A DNA stretch of 64,000 nt from NCBI GenBank assembly GCA_026390595.1, contig JAPLFQ010000016.1, positions 62,001 to 126,000 of the forward strand, written 5' to 3'. The position numbers were made by a program, and so were the translations under genes. The notes under the pieces were generated by a model, which had not been told where the DNA came from, did no database searches, and saw only the letters and a list, made by a program, of their open reading frames with translations. Position 1 is the first letter of the stretch; the number at the start of each line of letters is the position of its first letter. Positions 17,020 through 25,961 of this stretch are shown here, in pieces. Source of the stretch: Ignavibacteriales bacterium. GTDB taxonomy: Bacteria; Bacteroidota; Ignavibacteria; UBA10030.

Positions 17020-17652
17020 ATGACTGAATCCGGACACATAAAGCAGCCGATGGCCTATCAAACGCTGGCGCAGCCGGCTGAAGCACCACTGAAAGCAAAA
17101 AGCGACGAAGTGCTGATCACCCTTGTGCATCAGGGAGAGCAGGGTGCCTATCGCATTTTGGTCGAGCGTTACCAGGAACGAATCAGGAATCTGGTCTATT
17201 CCATTTTCCACGACCAGCAAGTGGTCGATGATCTGTCCCAGGAAGTGTTCATCAAAGCGTACGAAGCTCTGTCACAGTTCCGGTTCCAGTCATCCTTTTA
17301 CACGTGGCTGTATCGCATCGCCGTCAATAAGAGCAGGGATGAGCTTAGGAAAAGAAAGGTTCGGCGTTGGTTCTCGCTTCAAACCATGCTGGAGTCGTCG
17401 GACAAGGAATTGGGATCGAAGATTGTTGTTGAGCAGCATGACAATGAGCCGCAGGAGTTGCTCGCCGCCGGATTGAAGACGTTGCCGGAGAAGTATCGTA
17501 TCGCCGTCATTCTGAAAGACATCGACGGACTATCCTATGAAGAAATTGCGGAGATTATGGAATGCGAAATTGGTACAGTGAAGTCAAGACTGTCGCGCGC
17601 CCGCGCGATGCTGAGAAAAGTTCTTGAGCCTTTGCTGAAGGAGAGAATCTAA
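17020..17652 (+). CDS. RNA polymerase sigma factor, ECF family (RpoE-like)
   Basis: A 210-residue group IV sigma factor. Region 2 spans about residues 40-105, with YRILVERYQERI, the DDLSQEVFIKAY core and FYTWLYRIAVNKSRDELRK. Region 4 (about 155-205) includes LPEKYRIAVILKDIDGLSYEEIAEIM and the recognition helix GTVKSRLSRARAMLRK. A 20-residue N-terminal extension precedes region 2; an inner ATG at residue 11 is an alternative start. The next gene, 1 nt after its stop, encodes a one-helix membrane protein, the usual sigma/anti-sigma arrangement. The genes it controls are unknown. Confidence 0.93.
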   Translation: MTESGHIKQPMAYQTLAQPAEAPLKAKSDEVLITLVHQGEQGAYRILVERYQERIRNLVYSIFHDQQVVDDLSQEVFIKAYEALSQFRFQSSFYTWLYRIAVNKSRDELRKRKVRRWFSLQTMLESSDKELGSKIVVEQHDNEPQELLAAGLKTLPEKYRIAVILKDIDGLSYEEIAEIMECEIGTVKSRLSRARAMLRKVLEPLLKERI

Positions 17653-17653
17653 G

Positions 17654-19162
17654 ATGAAACCTCAGACAAAGACCGAACTGTCTCAGCTGCTTTCCGGTTA
17701 TCTTGACGGAGAGCTCGATGAGCGACAGATACACGATGTGGAAACCATCCTGTCGCAGGATTCCGAAGCCCGGAAGGAATTTGAAGAACTCAGGGCATTG
17801 AAGAGCCTGCTGACATCGAAGCGACAGCTTCCGCCGTCCTACGGCTTCTGGAGCCGGTTTTCCACAGAGCTCGAACGAAGGAAGAGGGAAGAGGACAATC
17901 TCCTCCCATTTCCGCGGAAGTATGTGCCGGCTGTTGCCATCAGCGGTGCGATTGTTGTGCTCGTTCTTGGTGTTCTGATGTTCCAGCAGCGCTCCAGGCT
18001 GATTGAATACGTCAGCAGGCAATCGGAGCGGGTGCAGAAGGCAGTCGAGGATAATGTCCTCAAGGGCTCATTGATGCCCCTCTTCACGCATATCGACAAG
18101 AACCAGGCGCTGCAATTTGCCATGTTTGGTACGCTTCCTCTCGATGCGAAGGCGGAAACGGAAATGCGCGTAAATGAAGACTCTGCCCGCGGCTACACGA
18201 TCGATGTTGATAAGAAGAGGGAGCGGAAGACACCTACGGTGACGGTGCAGGATTTTGTCGATGAGGTGCAACCGAGCCATGTACAGCTCCAGATTATTGA
18301 TTCTTTGCTCGACCTCGGCCGGGTGAAGCTCGAAGGTTCGATCCTGGTGGCCGAGGACAAAGCGATGGCCGTCAATCCAGAACTCTCGCGATTGAACCGG
18401 GTCATGCTTTCCGGTATTGCTGCGGCCCTGGAACCCGATCAGCGTGTGAAGTTCGAACAATTCCTGCATTCCAGGAAGTCGACGTATATGCTGGCTGGCG
18501 GACGGCGTGGACCGGAATCCGCCGAGCGCATCTATCATACGATGAGGACTCCTGAAGGGATGGCGCAGTTCGTGGTCTTTTCGCCCGATACGGTTCTCGT
18601 CTCGCGACTCGAGATTGATCTTGACAGTTTGCGCCGTCACACCGGAGCGATGGTGGAAAGACAGAGGACTGTAGGGGTGCACGTAAACAGTTTGATACGA
18701 CGGATGGCGGAGCGCGAGATGGCGGTGAGTATGCAACAACGTCCGCCGGCACCTCATGTGCGGATATCCGGGGATTCGGATTCATTCAGCATTCAGGTCA
18801 GCACGGGATGGGAGGGTATGCCCGCAATGCCCAGGGATCCGTGGGTGAGGCCTCGTATGTCAGAGCAGGTTGGGAGACATGGTCAACAGCCAGGTGCAGG
18901 ATTCAATATGCAACTCGGAGGGGACGACAGTTCCTTCTTCTTCAACCTCGACATGGATAGTATCGCGGTACGGATTGGGAAGTCGGTCAACGGAGGAGGC
19001 TTTGAGGTATTCAAGGGAGATCCAAGATCGCGCGGTCGTGCTGTCCAGGGAAAGGAGCGCAAGATGTCGAAGCTGGATTCCCTTATGAACGAGATGGACA
19101 AACGCGAGCGTCAGCGCGAACGATTGCAGAAGGAAAAGCAACTTCCAGAGCCAAGACGCTAA
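17654..19162 (+). CDS. Putative membrane anti-sigma factor with large outer domain
   Basis: The 502-residue protein sits directly after the ECF sigma gene. Residues 1-60 resemble the cytoplasmic part of anti-sigma factors (LLSGYLDGELDERQIHDVE), without the HxxxCxxC zinc motif. One membrane helix lies at about 91-110. The remaining 390 residues, mostly outside the membrane, are not a domain I recognise: a helical LTXXQ-like stretch near 250-275, then a long segment rich in Arg, Met, Gly and Pro, ending in a charged coiled-coil-like tail (SLMNEMDKRERQRERLQKEKQ). A sensor role is inferred from position and topology. Confidence 0.75.
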   Translation: MKPQTKTELSQLLSGYLDGELDERQIHDVETILSQDSEARKEFEELRALKSLLTSKRQLPPSYGFWSRFSTELERRKREEDNLLPFPRKYVPAVAISGAIVVLVLGVLMFQQRSRLIEYVSRQSERVQKAVEDNVLKGSLMPLFTHIDKNQALQFAMFGTLPLDAKAETEMRVNEDSARGYTIDVDKKRERKTPTVTVQDFVDEVQPSHVQLQIIDSLLDLGRVKLEGSILVAEDKAMAVNPELSRLNRVMLSGIAAALEPDQRVKFEQFLHSRKSTYMLAGGRRGPESAERIYHTMRTPEGMAQFVVFSPDTVLVSRLEIDLDSLRRHTGAMVERQRTVGVHVNSLIRRMAEREMAVSMQQRPPAPHVRISGDSDSFSIQVSTGWEGMPAMPRDPWVRPRMSEQVGRHGQQPGAGFNMQLGGDDSSFFFNLDMDSIAVRIGKSVNGGGFEVFKGDPRSRGRAVQGKERKMSKLDSLMNEMDKRERQRERLQKEKQLPEPRR

Positions 19163-19188
19163 GCGAGTACAAGAGAGCCTTTTTTGAG

Positions 19189-19227
19189 GACGGGGCCCCG
19201 ATGCGCAATGCCGCACCGGGGCTCGTC
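19189..19227 (+). terminator. GC-rich stem-loop after the anti-sigma gene
   Basis: A long imperfect GC-rich stem built around GCCCCG and CGGGGC lies 26 nt after the stop codon. There is no T run on the plus strand, so it is at best a weak or Rho-dependent terminator. Confidence 0.4.
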
Positions 19228-19239
19228 ATTTCAGGTGGT

Positions 19240-19268
19240 TTGCTTATCTTTTCACTCTTGCATATATT
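19240..19268 (+). promoter_or_regulatory. Promoter of dut
   Basis: TTGCTT (19240-19245) and TATATT (19263-19268) are 17 nt apart, 37 nt before the dut start. The -35 is preceded by T, giving TTTG with N20 to the -10, as in Bacteroidota promoters. Confidence 0.6.
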
Positions 19269-19305
19269 TATTTCACAGAAACCTTCCGGAGAGTGATAGA
19301 CCTAC

Positions 19306-19785
19306 TTGTCAGAACACATCAAAGTTCGCATTAGCCGCGTTGGTCAGGGGGAACATGACCTTCCGCTCCCGGCATATGCAACATCAGGTTCAGCGGGGAT
19401 GGACCTTGTTGCAAATGTCGAGGCCGATGTTTGTATCAATCCTGCCGAGACCATTCTTGTCCCAACCGGGATCAGCGTTCAGCTTCCCGAGGGGTACGAG
19501 GCACAGGTACGTCCTCGCAGCGGTCTCGCCATCAAACACCAGATTGGGATCCTGAACTCGCCCGGGACGATTGACTCGGACTACCGCGGCGAAGTGAAGA
19601 TCGTGCTCACGAATTTCGGAAAACAACCGTTCACCGTCCGGCGTGGTGATCGTATCGCGCAGATGATTGTTCAGAAATACGCCAGGGTCGAGTGGGACGA
19701 AGTGCAGTCGCTGGATGAGACTGCTCGCGGCGGCGGGGGATTTGGCCACACTGGTGTTTCGTCGTCCAAGGGGGAGAGATCATGA
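19306..19785 (+). CDS. dut: Deoxyuridine 5'-triphosphate nucleotidohydrolase
   Basis: dUTPase removes dUTP and supplies dUMP for thymidylate synthesis. All five trimeric-dUTPase motifs occur in order in 159 residues: SGSAGMDL, the PTGISV region, PRSGLA, GTIDSDYRGEVK and the C-terminal RGGGGFGHTG. The start is a TTG at 19306; GGAGAG lies upstream at a rather long distance. Its stop overlaps the ATG of the following permease gene (ATGA), so the two are co-translated. Confidence 0.95.
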   Translation: MSEHIKVRISRVGQGEHDLPLPAYATSGSAGMDLVANVEADVCINPAETILVPTGISVQLPEGYEAQVRPRSGLAIKHQIGILNSPGTIDSDYRGEVKIVLTNFGKQPFTVRRGDRIAQMIVQKYARVEWDEVQSLDETARGGGGFGHTGVSSSKGERS

Positions 19786-21092
19786 GTGCCAAGAGGCGTC
19801 CACAGAGGTTGCGTCCAGGTGTTGAACCACAGGTCGATGCGCTCGACACGCACTGGGATTCGTTGTTTCAGTCTCTCGGTCGTATCGAAATTGTTCTCCT
19901 TATCGGAGCTATTCTGCTCCTGTTGGTTCTGATTTATTCCATTCAATCTGTCCTGTCACCATTCCTTCTTCTTGGCGCAATCCTGTTCCTTCTGTATCCC
20001 CTGCGTGGATACAGCCTTGCCAAGAAAATAATGTGGTTGAGTGTAATTCTCTTCAGTATCTGGTTCGTCTCCTCGATATCATCGCTGCTTGCTCCGTTCG
20101 CGGTCTCACTTGTGCTTGCCTATGTGATGAACCCGATCGTTGAGCGCTTCGAAAAATGGGGTGTCCCTCGCTGGGTCACCTCGATGATTCTCATCCTGAT
20201 TCTTCTCGGCTTGATCGTGCTCTTCTTCTTCCTCGTGCTTCCGGTGGTGTTGACGCAGGTTGAGGGCATTCTCGATTCACTCTCAAAACTAATTGTCGAT
20301 TTCAACACATTTGTTTGGAATAGCAGTATGGTAAGAGCTCTTGAGAAATACGGCGTCTCGGGAGATGAAGTGCGGAACACGATCACGAGCCAGTTCACGC
20401 CAAAACTGGAGGATATCCTCAAGAACCTCGTGCGCGGCATGTTAATGCTGGCGAGCAGCATCGGCAACCTCGTCACGCAGATTTTCTATGTCGTCCTCGT
20501 CCCGTTTCTCACATTCTACTTGCTGTCTGACTTGCCGAAGATCCGTCATCGCTTCACGATGCTCTTTGCTCAACGGTACAGAGACCGCGTGGAATCCTAC
20601 CTGAAGACAGCAGATGATGTCATTGGTCTGTATCTCCGCGGAGCGGTGACGGTGGCTTTGCTGCAGGGCGTTATCATCGCAACGATTTTCTCGATCGTCG
20701 GCATCAAGTATGCGCTGATGATCGGTGTTGTCGCCGCGATTCTGGACCTTATTCCGTACTTCGGGCTCATCATTACTATGGCGCTCGCCGCTCTCGTGTC
20801 GATGTTCAGCGATCCCCCGGTGTTGCCGAAAGTCCTGTTTGCAATCCTCTCGATCGAGTCATTGCGCATTTTCGAGACGATGTACCTCTCCCCGCGCATC
20901 GTCGGAAGTAAAATCGGACTGCATCCCCTGCTCGTGATTTTCTCGATCCTCGTATTCTTCTACTTCCTGGGTTTCCTCGGATTACTCATTGCAGTGCCGA
21001 CGACGGCCTTGATGATCACCTTCGTCAAAGAATGGGAAGCGATGCGAAAGGGCATGCCTCCTGGCGTCTACCATACTCCACCGGGTAAGTGA
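19782..21092 (+). CDS. AI-2E family (PerM-type) membrane permease, second copy
   Basis: A 436-residue polytopic protein of the same family as the product at 113-1156. It has an extra soluble N-terminus of about 35 residues rich in Arg and Pro, paired helices at about 40-110, helices near 130 and 235, and the family core with GIKYALMIGVVAAILDLIPYFG, ESLRIFETMYLSPRIVGSKIGLHPLLVIFSIL and the AVPTTALMI end. The two copies differ greatly in the N-terminal half, so they are old paralogues rather than a recent duplication. Substrate unknown. It is 6 nt from rsmI. Confidence 0.88.
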   Translation: MSAKRRPQRLRPGVEPQVDALDTHWDSLFQSLGRIEIVLLIGAILLLLVLIYSIQSVLSPFLLLGAILFLLYPLRGYSLAKKIMWLSVILFSIWFVSSISSLLAPFAVSLVLAYVMNPIVERFEKWGVPRWVTSMILILILLGLIVLFFFLVLPVVLTQVEGILDSLSKLIVDFNTFVWNSSMVRALEKYGVSGDEVRNTITSQFTPKLEDILKNLVRGMLMLASSIGNLVTQIFYVVLVPFLTFYLLSDLPKIRHRFTMLFAQRYRDRVESYLKTADDVIGLYLRGAVTVALLQGVIIATIFSIVGIKYALMIGVVAAILDLIPYFGLIITMALAALVSMFSDPPVLPKVLFAILSIESLRIFETMYLSPRIVGSKIGLHPLLVIFSILVFFYFLGFLGLLIAVPTTALMITFVKEWEAMRKGMPPGVYHTPPGK

Positions 21093-21098
21093 TTCCCC

Positions 21099-21791
21099 AT
21101 GGCAGGAACACTGTACCTCGTCGCAACGCCGATTGGCAATTGGGAAGATATCACGCTGCGAGCTCTTCGTGTGTTGAAAGAAGTTGATCTCGTTGTGTAC
21201 GAAGAGCGAAAGGAGGGATCGCGGCTCCTCAGGCATTACGGAATCGAGAAGCCCGTCGAAAGCCTCAACGAGCACAACGAAGCGGCTGCGTCGCAGGTTA
21301 TCCTCGATCGCATCCAAAGCGGAATCTCTGTCGCGCTGGTCTCTGACGCCGGGACGCCCGTGTTTTCAGATCCGGGCCAGGTCCTTGTCGACAGGGCGAT
21401 TCGGTTGGGAATTTCTGTCGTACCGATACCCGGCGCTTCGTCGCTCATGCCTGCCCTGATTGTATCCGGTTTTTCCATCCGAGAGTTTCTCTTCGAAGGA
21501 TTCCTGTCTCCCAAACGCAATCGACGCATCGTGGAGTTGCAGCAGCTGAAGCGCGAATCCCGCACCATCGTGCTCATGGATGCCCCGTACAGACTGGTTC
21601 AGCTCGTGCGGGACATTGCCGATGTCATCGGTCCTTCACGTCGAATCTGTGTCGCTTTTGACCTGACACTTCCCACCGAAAAGGTGTTCCACGGCACTGC
21701 GCCGGAGCTCTACAAGCAATTCGCGAAAGAGGAGAGGAAGGGGGAATTCGTGCTGCTGATCGAGGGTTTGGCGGGGAAACAAACTTCGTAA
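21099..21791 (+). CDS. rsmI: 16S rRNA (cytidine-1402 2'-O) methyltransferase, RsmI type
   Basis: A tetrapyrrole-methylase-fold enzyme with the RsmI pattern: LYLVATPIGNWEDITLRAL at the start, the VSDAGTPVFSDPG loop, the VPIPGASSLMPAL motif and FLFEGFLSPKRNRR. Length (230) is slightly below usual because the short C-terminal RsmI extension is missing. The stretch that normally reads C-E-D-T-R after helix one is YEERK here (residues 34-38), so substrate details may differ. Downstream is a heptamer array and then a convergent terminator. Confidence 0.87.
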   Translation: MAGTLYLVATPIGNWEDITLRALRVLKEVDLVVYEERKEGSRLLRHYGIEKPVESLNEHNEAAASQVILDRIQSGISVALVSDAGTPVFSDPGQVLVDRAIRLGISVVPIPGASSLMPALIVSGFSIREFLFEGFLSPKRNRRIVELQQLKRESRTIVLMDAPYRLVQLVRDIADVIGPSRRICVAFDLTLPTEKVFHGTAPELYKQFAKEERKGEFVLLIEGLAGKQTS

Positions 21792-21826
21792 TTCAATATT
21801 CGAACAATCGAATCTCGAACGATGAA
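21791..21826. repeat. Heptamer micro-array after rsmI (words near ATTCGAA)
   Basis: Five degenerate heptamers run from the rsmI stop codon to 21825, sharing a TCGAA-type core with drift in flanking letters. It is the weakest member of the micro-array class in this window. Confidence 0.5.
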
Positions 21827-21844
21827 GTGAGTTGGGAAACAAAC

Positions 21845-21874
21845 AGGGGCCGCCTCATCGCTGAGACAGCCCCT
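21845..21874 (-). terminator. Stem-loop terminator shared by rsmI and the arginine decarboxylase gene
   Basis: An outer AGGGGC/GCCCCT stem (21845-21850 with 21869-21874) and an inner CTCA/TGAG stem around TCGC. T-rich bases follow on both strands, fitting a position between two convergent genes. Confidence 0.6.
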
Positions 21875-21899
21875 TCTTCTTGAGATGCTTGAAGAATCG

Positions 21900-22445
21900 T
21901 TACGGCAGGAGAACCGCCACTGCTATAACCGTCGTCCAGATTCCCTTCTTGTCGCCTTCAGCAGATTGCGTGACGTTGAAGGTTCGAACGATTTTTCCCG
22001 ACATCTTGAACATTTTTTCCCGCTCGTCCCAGGCCGTGTTCGGATCGAACTCCAATCCGAGTGTCGAGGCGAGCATGGTGGCTGCCAGATCCTCGGCATA
22101 TTCGCCGGCACGTTCATCCGTCTCGCCGAACGGATGATGCTCGGAAAGATATCCGTAAAGGTTCTGGTCAGCGGGCTGCGCGACGCCGATTGCGGACGCG
22201 ACGAGGCGATTCGGTTCGTTGGTGGCGTTGCGCGCCATGACGCAAAACGTGATGGCGCCCGGCTCGAGGAACTTCAGCCCCTCTTCCTTTGGAATGCGCT
22301 TGCAATTCGGCGGATAAATGCTCGAGACGGTGACGAGGTTGCATTTCTCGATGCCGGCATCTCTCAGGGCAAGCTCGAATGATTGCAGATAGTCTTTATG
22401 CCGGCCGACCCCTTTGGTGAAGAACATCTTAGTTGGTACGAACAC
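21900..22445 (-). CDS. Pyruvoyl-dependent arginine decarboxylase
   Basis: This family makes agmatine from arginine using a pyruvoyl group formed by self-cleavage of the chain at a serine. The 181-residue proenzyme has the family start ([17 protein letters not shown]), the cleavage segment [12 protein letters not shown], where the serine pair marks the alpha/beta boundary, the [12 protein letters not shown] segment and a C-terminal [13 protein letters not shown] strand. The start is GTG at 22445 with GAGG in front. Agmatine would feed polyamine synthesis; no other polyamine gene is nearby. It is downstream of tyrS on the same strand with a 142-nt gap and a TATAAT box of its own. Confidence 0.92.
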   Translation of the reverse strand: MFVPTKMFFTKGVGRHKDYLQSFELALRDAGIEKCNLVTVSSIYPPNCKRIPKEEGLKFLEPGAITFCVMARNATNEPNRLVASAIGVAQPADQNLYGYLSEHHPFGETDERAGEYAEDLAATMLASTLGLEFDPNTAWDEREKMFKMSGKIVRTFNVTQSAEGDKKGIWTTVIAVAVLLP

Positions 22446-22467
22446 TTCCTCATCTCCCTCTTAAAGA

Positions 22468-22496
22468 ATTATAGTAGATGCAAACAACGCTTGAAC
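22468..22496 (-). promoter_or_regulatory. Possible promoter of the arginine decarboxylase gene
   Basis: On the minus strand a perfect TATAAT (22468-22473) lies 22 nt before the GTG start, with GTTCAA at the -35 spacing. The -10 is strong and the -35 weak. Confidence 0.4.
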
Positions 22497-22587
22497 CGAG
22501 AATACTCACGCAAAGTCGCTGCGAATGCGAGGCGATCCATACCCCTTCTTCCCGCGGCCTGACGCCTTTCCGTGAGATGATTTTGGT

Positions 22588-23805
22588 TTACTTCTGCACG
22601 ATTTTCAGAAACTTTCTCTTACCCACTTTGACGATGAACTCTTTGATTGGCGGTATGCCGGCGTTGAGGTCCGTGATCCGTTCTCCATTGATGGAGACGC
22701 CGCCTTGCTCGATCAGCCGCCGCGCCTCGCTCTTTGACGAAGCGAGTTTGGAAAGAGCCAGCATGCCGACCACGGTTGTCTCGGTGCTCCCATCGCTCAA
22801 CGCGAACTCCTCGATGACATCCGGGACATCCTTGTCGATGAAAATCCTGTCGAATTCAGCCTCGGCGTTACGGGCCTCGTCGGCGGCGTGGTACAACGTG
22901 ACAATAGTCCGGGCGAGCTTTCGTTTCAAATCCCTGGGATTCAATCCGGGATCTTCGAGTTGGCTCTTAATCTCTGCCAACTCCGTGTTTGGGACATCCG
23001 TTGCAAGTTCGTAGTAGGAGTAGATGAGCGTATCAGGGATGCGCAAAGTCTTCCCGTACATCTCGCGCGGCGATTCGCTGATCCCGATATAGTTGTCGTA
23101 CGACTTGCTCATCTTTTCCACGCCATCCGTTCCGACAAGCAGGGGAGTCGTCAGGATGACCTGCGGGTCCAGTCCGTATTCCCGCTGGATGTCGCGTCCC
23201 ACCAGCAAATTGAATTTCTGATCGGTCCCGCCAAGTTCAACATCCGATTCGATTGCAACAGAATCCATCGCTTGGGCAAGAGGGTAGAGGAATTCGTGCA
23301 CGCCGATGGGTTCGCCCGATTTGTATCGCTGCGTGAAGTCATCGCGCTCCAGCATCCGGGCCACGGTGTACTTTCCTGCAAGAGTCACCACATCCGAAAA
23401 ACTCATTTTCCCAAGCCACTCGGAATTGTATTCCATCCGTACACGCTGTGAGGCCAGGACTTTGGTTGCCTGCTCGAAGTACGATTGACCATTGAGCCGG
23501 GTTTCTTCGATCGTCAAGGACGGACGCGTCTTGTTGCGACCCGACGGATCGCCGATCATGCCGGTGAAATCACCAATGATCAGGATCGCCTGGTGGCCGA
23601 GATCCTGGAACTGACGCAATTTGCGAAGGACTACCGAATGACCGAGGTGGAGATCGGGTCGGCTGGGATCGCAGCCGAGTTTCACGCGGAGGGGTCTGTT
23701 TGTCTTGATGGATCTCTCAAGCTTCCTGACAAGATCGTCCTCGGGGATGATCTCTGAAGCGCCTCGCCTGATGAGGTCCATCTGTTCTTGGATGGGAGGA
23801 AACAA
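22588..23805 (-). CDS. tyrS: Tyrosyl-tRNA synthetase
   Basis: A class I synthetase charging tRNA-Tyr. The 405 residues contain the HIGH-type motif HLGHS (residues 53-57), the [13 protein letters not shown] segment, the KMSKS loop and a C-terminal S4 RNA-binding domain ([21 protein letters not shown]). The sequence is of the shorter bacterial TyrRZ-like type. It follows smpB with a 19-nt gap, so the two are probably co-transcribed. I saw no T-box-like leader. Confidence 0.96.
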   Translation of the reverse strand: MFPPIQEQMDLIRRGASEIIPEDDLVRKLERSIKTNRPLRVKLGCDPSRPDLHLGHSVVLRKLRQFQDLGHQAILIIGDFTGMIGDPSGRNKTRPSLTIEETRLNGQSYFEQATKVLASQRVRMEYNSEWLGKMSFSDVVTLAGKYTVARMLERDDFTQRYKSGEPIGVHEFLYPLAQAMDSVAIESDVELGGTDQKFNLLVGRDIQREYGLDPQVILTTPLLVGTDGVEKMSKSYDNYIGISESPREMYGKTLRIPDTLIYSYYELATDVPNTELAEIKSQLEDPGLNPRDLKRKLARTIVTLYHAADEARNAEAEFDRIFIDKDVPDVIEEFALSDGSTETTVVGMLALSKLASSKSEARRLIEQGGVSINGERITDLNAGIPPIKEFIVKVGKRKFLKIVQK

Positions 23806-23824
23806 TTCCTTCGTGATTCTCCAG

Positions 23825-24286
23825 TTAGTTTGGTCTTCGAAGCCGCTGTGCGATGTCGCGCTTGGCGTCGCGTTGTTTCAGCGTTTCACGTTTGTCGTAG
23901 CTCTTTTTCCCCTGCGCAATCGCCAGCTCGACTTTTGCGTACGGGCCTTTGAAATACACGGACAGCGGGATGATCGTCAAACCCTTTTCCTGCACTCGTC
24001 CGAGCAACCGTCTGATTTCGCGCTTGCTCACCAAAAGCTTGCGGGTGCGCCGCGGGTCGTGTTTTTCAAAACTTGCCTGCGCATACGGGCTGATATGCAT
24101 CCCGAGGAGCCACATTTCTCCGTTCTTGATGAGAGCGTGACTGTCCTGCAGATTGGCATTTCCCGCCCGCAGAGACTTGACCTCCGTCCCTTTGAGCACA
24201 AGTCCGGCTTCCAACGTGTCGAGGATGAAATAGTCGTGCCGCGCTTTCCGATTTGAAACGAGAACTCGCTGTTCTTTCTCAGTCAT
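23825..24286 (-). CDS. smpB: SsrA-binding protein SmpB
   Basis: SmpB carries tmRNA to stalled ribosomes for trans-translation. The 153-residue protein shows the [26 protein letters not shown] core, NLQDSHALI, the [11 protein letters not shown] segment and the basic C-terminal tail with [18 protein letters not shown]. The promoter lies just upstream (24307-24335). The tmRNA gene itself was not found in the window. Confidence 0.96.
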   Translation of the reverse strand: MTEKEQRVLVSNRKARHDYFILDTLEAGLVLKGTEVKSLRAGNANLQDSHALIKNGEMWLLGMHISPYAQASFEKHDPRRTRKLLVSKREIRRLLGRVQEKGLTIIPLSVYFKGPYAKVELAIAQGKKSYDKRETLKQRDAKRDIAQRLRRPN

Positions 24287-24306
24287 CCCGCACTAGATTT
24301 TGCATC

Positions 24307-24335
24307 ATAGTACGGTAATTGTGAAAAAGAATCAA
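24307..24335 (-). promoter_or_regulatory. Promoter of smpB-tyrS
   Basis: On the minus strand TTGATT (24330-24335) and TACTAT (24307-24312) are 17 nt apart, 21 nt before the smpB start. Confidence 0.5.
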
Positions 24336-24418
24336 TTCCAATCTGTCCCTTTGAGGGTGTTTGCAGGTTCGCCGGATCTCGCCTCGTTCGGGTTCCCGGG
24401 GAGCGCGGTGGGGGTCGG

Positions 24419-24447
24419 TTGCCTTTTTTTCGAGTTATGGCTATATT
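24419..24447 (+). promoter_or_regulatory. Promoter of the lpd-lipB-E1-E2-lipA block
   Basis: TTGCCT (24419-24424) and TATATT (24442-24447) are 17 nt apart. The leader to the lpd start would be about 90 nt. No comparable promoter is apparent before lipB, E1, E2 or lipA. Confidence 0.6.
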
Positions 24448-24543
24448 GAAATCGTTCGCCGCAGGTTTAGTTCCAGATCTCATTGTGATTCCCGGGAGAG
24501 CAACCTCCGCTCACGGTTCCCGCTTAACCTCGAAAGGATTTCC

Positions 24544-25938
24544 ATGCCAGAAAAACAGTTTGACGTCACTGTCATTGGTGCCGGGCCGGGTGGTTATGTG
24601 GCCGCAATCAGGGCTGCACAGCTTGGGATGAAGGTTTGTATCGTGGAGCGCGACAAACTCGGAGGTATTTGTCTCAACTGGGGATGCATTCCCTCGAAGG
24701 CCCTTCTCAAAAGCGCCGAAATGTATCAGTCCTTCAAGAAGGCAGAGGAGTTTGGGTTTTCGTACAAGGATCTCACCTTCGATTTCGGCAAGATTGTCAA
24801 GCGCAGCAGGGACGTCGCTGACCGCATCTCCAAAGGTGTGGAATACCTGATGAAGAAGAACAAGATCGAAGTCGTGAGCGGCACGGCGAAGCTTACTGCG
24901 AAAAACTCGATTGAAGTGACGAAGGACGGCAAGGTTGTCGATGTGATCAAGACGAAATTCACGATCGTGGCCACTGGCGGGCGACCGAGGTCCCTGCCCG
25001 GCGCGACGATCGACAGAAAGAAAATCATCACAAGCACCGAAGCGATGACGCTTCCGGCGCTCCCGAAGTCCTTGCTCGTGATCGGCGGAGGAGCTATCGG
25101 CGTTGAGTTCGCCTATTTCTACAATACGTTCGGGACGAAGGTCACCATCATCGAGATGCTGCCCTCGATTTTGCCGAAAGAAGACAGGGAGATTACGAAA
25201 CTCCTCGAGTCCAGCCTGAAAAGGCAAGGGATCGAGATTCTTACGAATGCGAAAGTCGAATCGGTTGTCGTCGGCGATGACGTGAGCCTGAAGGTCAGTA
25301 CAAAGGAAGGGACATCCGACGTGAAAGGGGAGATCGCTCTGATGGCGGTCGGTGTGCAGGGAAACGTGGAGAATCTGGGACTTGAAGCCCTCGGCGTGAA
25401 AGTCGACAGGGCTGCCATCGTGGTGGACAAATTCGGAAAAACAAGCGTCGACGGGATCTATGCGATCGGGGACGTGTCGGGTCCCCCGTGGCTCGCCCAC
25501 GCAGCTTCTCATCAGGGCATCGTCGCGGTTGAACACTTCGCCGGCAAGTCACTGCATGGATTCGATCGTTCGAATATCCCAAGCTGCACATATTGCCAGC
25601 CGCAGGTCGCAAGCGTCGGTATGACCGAAGAGTCGGCCCTTGCCGCCGGACATAAGATCAAGGTTGGTCGATTCCCGTATCGGCCGCTGGGCAAAGCGAT
25701 GGCGATAGGGGCCACCGAAGGAACTGTCAAACTGATCTTTGACGAAAAATACGGAGAGTTGCTCGGTGCCCACATCATGGGGGCAGAGGCAACCGAGTTG
25801 ATTGCTGAACTTGTGCTTGCGAGAGCGCTTGAAAGCACAAACGAGGAAATACAACGGACGATGCATGCCCATCCGACATTGTCGGAGGCGATCATGGAAG
25901 CCGCCGGTGACGCTTTTGGCCAGGCAATCCATCTCTAA
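24544..25938 (+). CDS. lpd: Dihydrolipoyl dehydrogenase (E3)
   Basis: E3 reoxidises dihydrolipoamide on E2 and reduces NAD+. From the ATG at 24544 (AAAGGA upstream) the protein has 464 residues: FAD-binding GAGPGG (12-17), the redox disulfide C43/C48 in GGICLNWGCIPSKALL, the NAD-binding GGGAIGVEFA, the AIGDV FAD motif and the C-terminal HAHPTLSEA with the catalytic His. The frame is open upstream to 24361, but that part has no similarity to the family. It leads a five-gene set that supplies E3, octanoyl transfer, E1, E2 and lipoate synthesis. Confidence 0.96.
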   Translation: MPEKQFDVTVIGAGPGGYVAAIRAAQLGMKVCIVERDKLGGICLNWGCIPSKALLKSAEMYQSFKKAEEFGFSYKDLTFDFGKIVKRSRDVADRISKGVEYLMKKNKIEVVSGTAKLTAKNSIEVTKDGKVVDVIKTKFTIVATGGRPRSLPGATIDRKKIITSTEAMTLPALPKSLLVIGGGAIGVEFAYFYNTFGTKVTIIEMLPSILPKEDREITKLLESSLKRQGIEILTNAKVESVVVGDDVSLKVSTKEGTSDVKGEIALMAVGVQGNVENLGLEALGVKVDRAAIVVDKFGKTSVDGIYAIGDVSGPPWLAHAASHQGIVAVEHFAGKSLHGFDRSNIPSCTYCQPQVASVGMTEESALAAGHKIKVGRFPYRPLGKAMAIGATEGTVKLIFDEKYGELLGAHIMGAEATELIAELVLARALESTNEEIQRTMHAHPTLSEAIMEAAGDAFGQAIHL

Positions 25939-25961
25939 AGAGACCCACAATCTGAGGAAGA

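Noticed and set aside
22446-22587. T-box or other leader near tyrS and the arginine decarboxylase gene
   Set aside because: The gap lies after tyrS, not before it, and no T-box consensus or specifier hairpin was visible upstream of tyrS or smpB.
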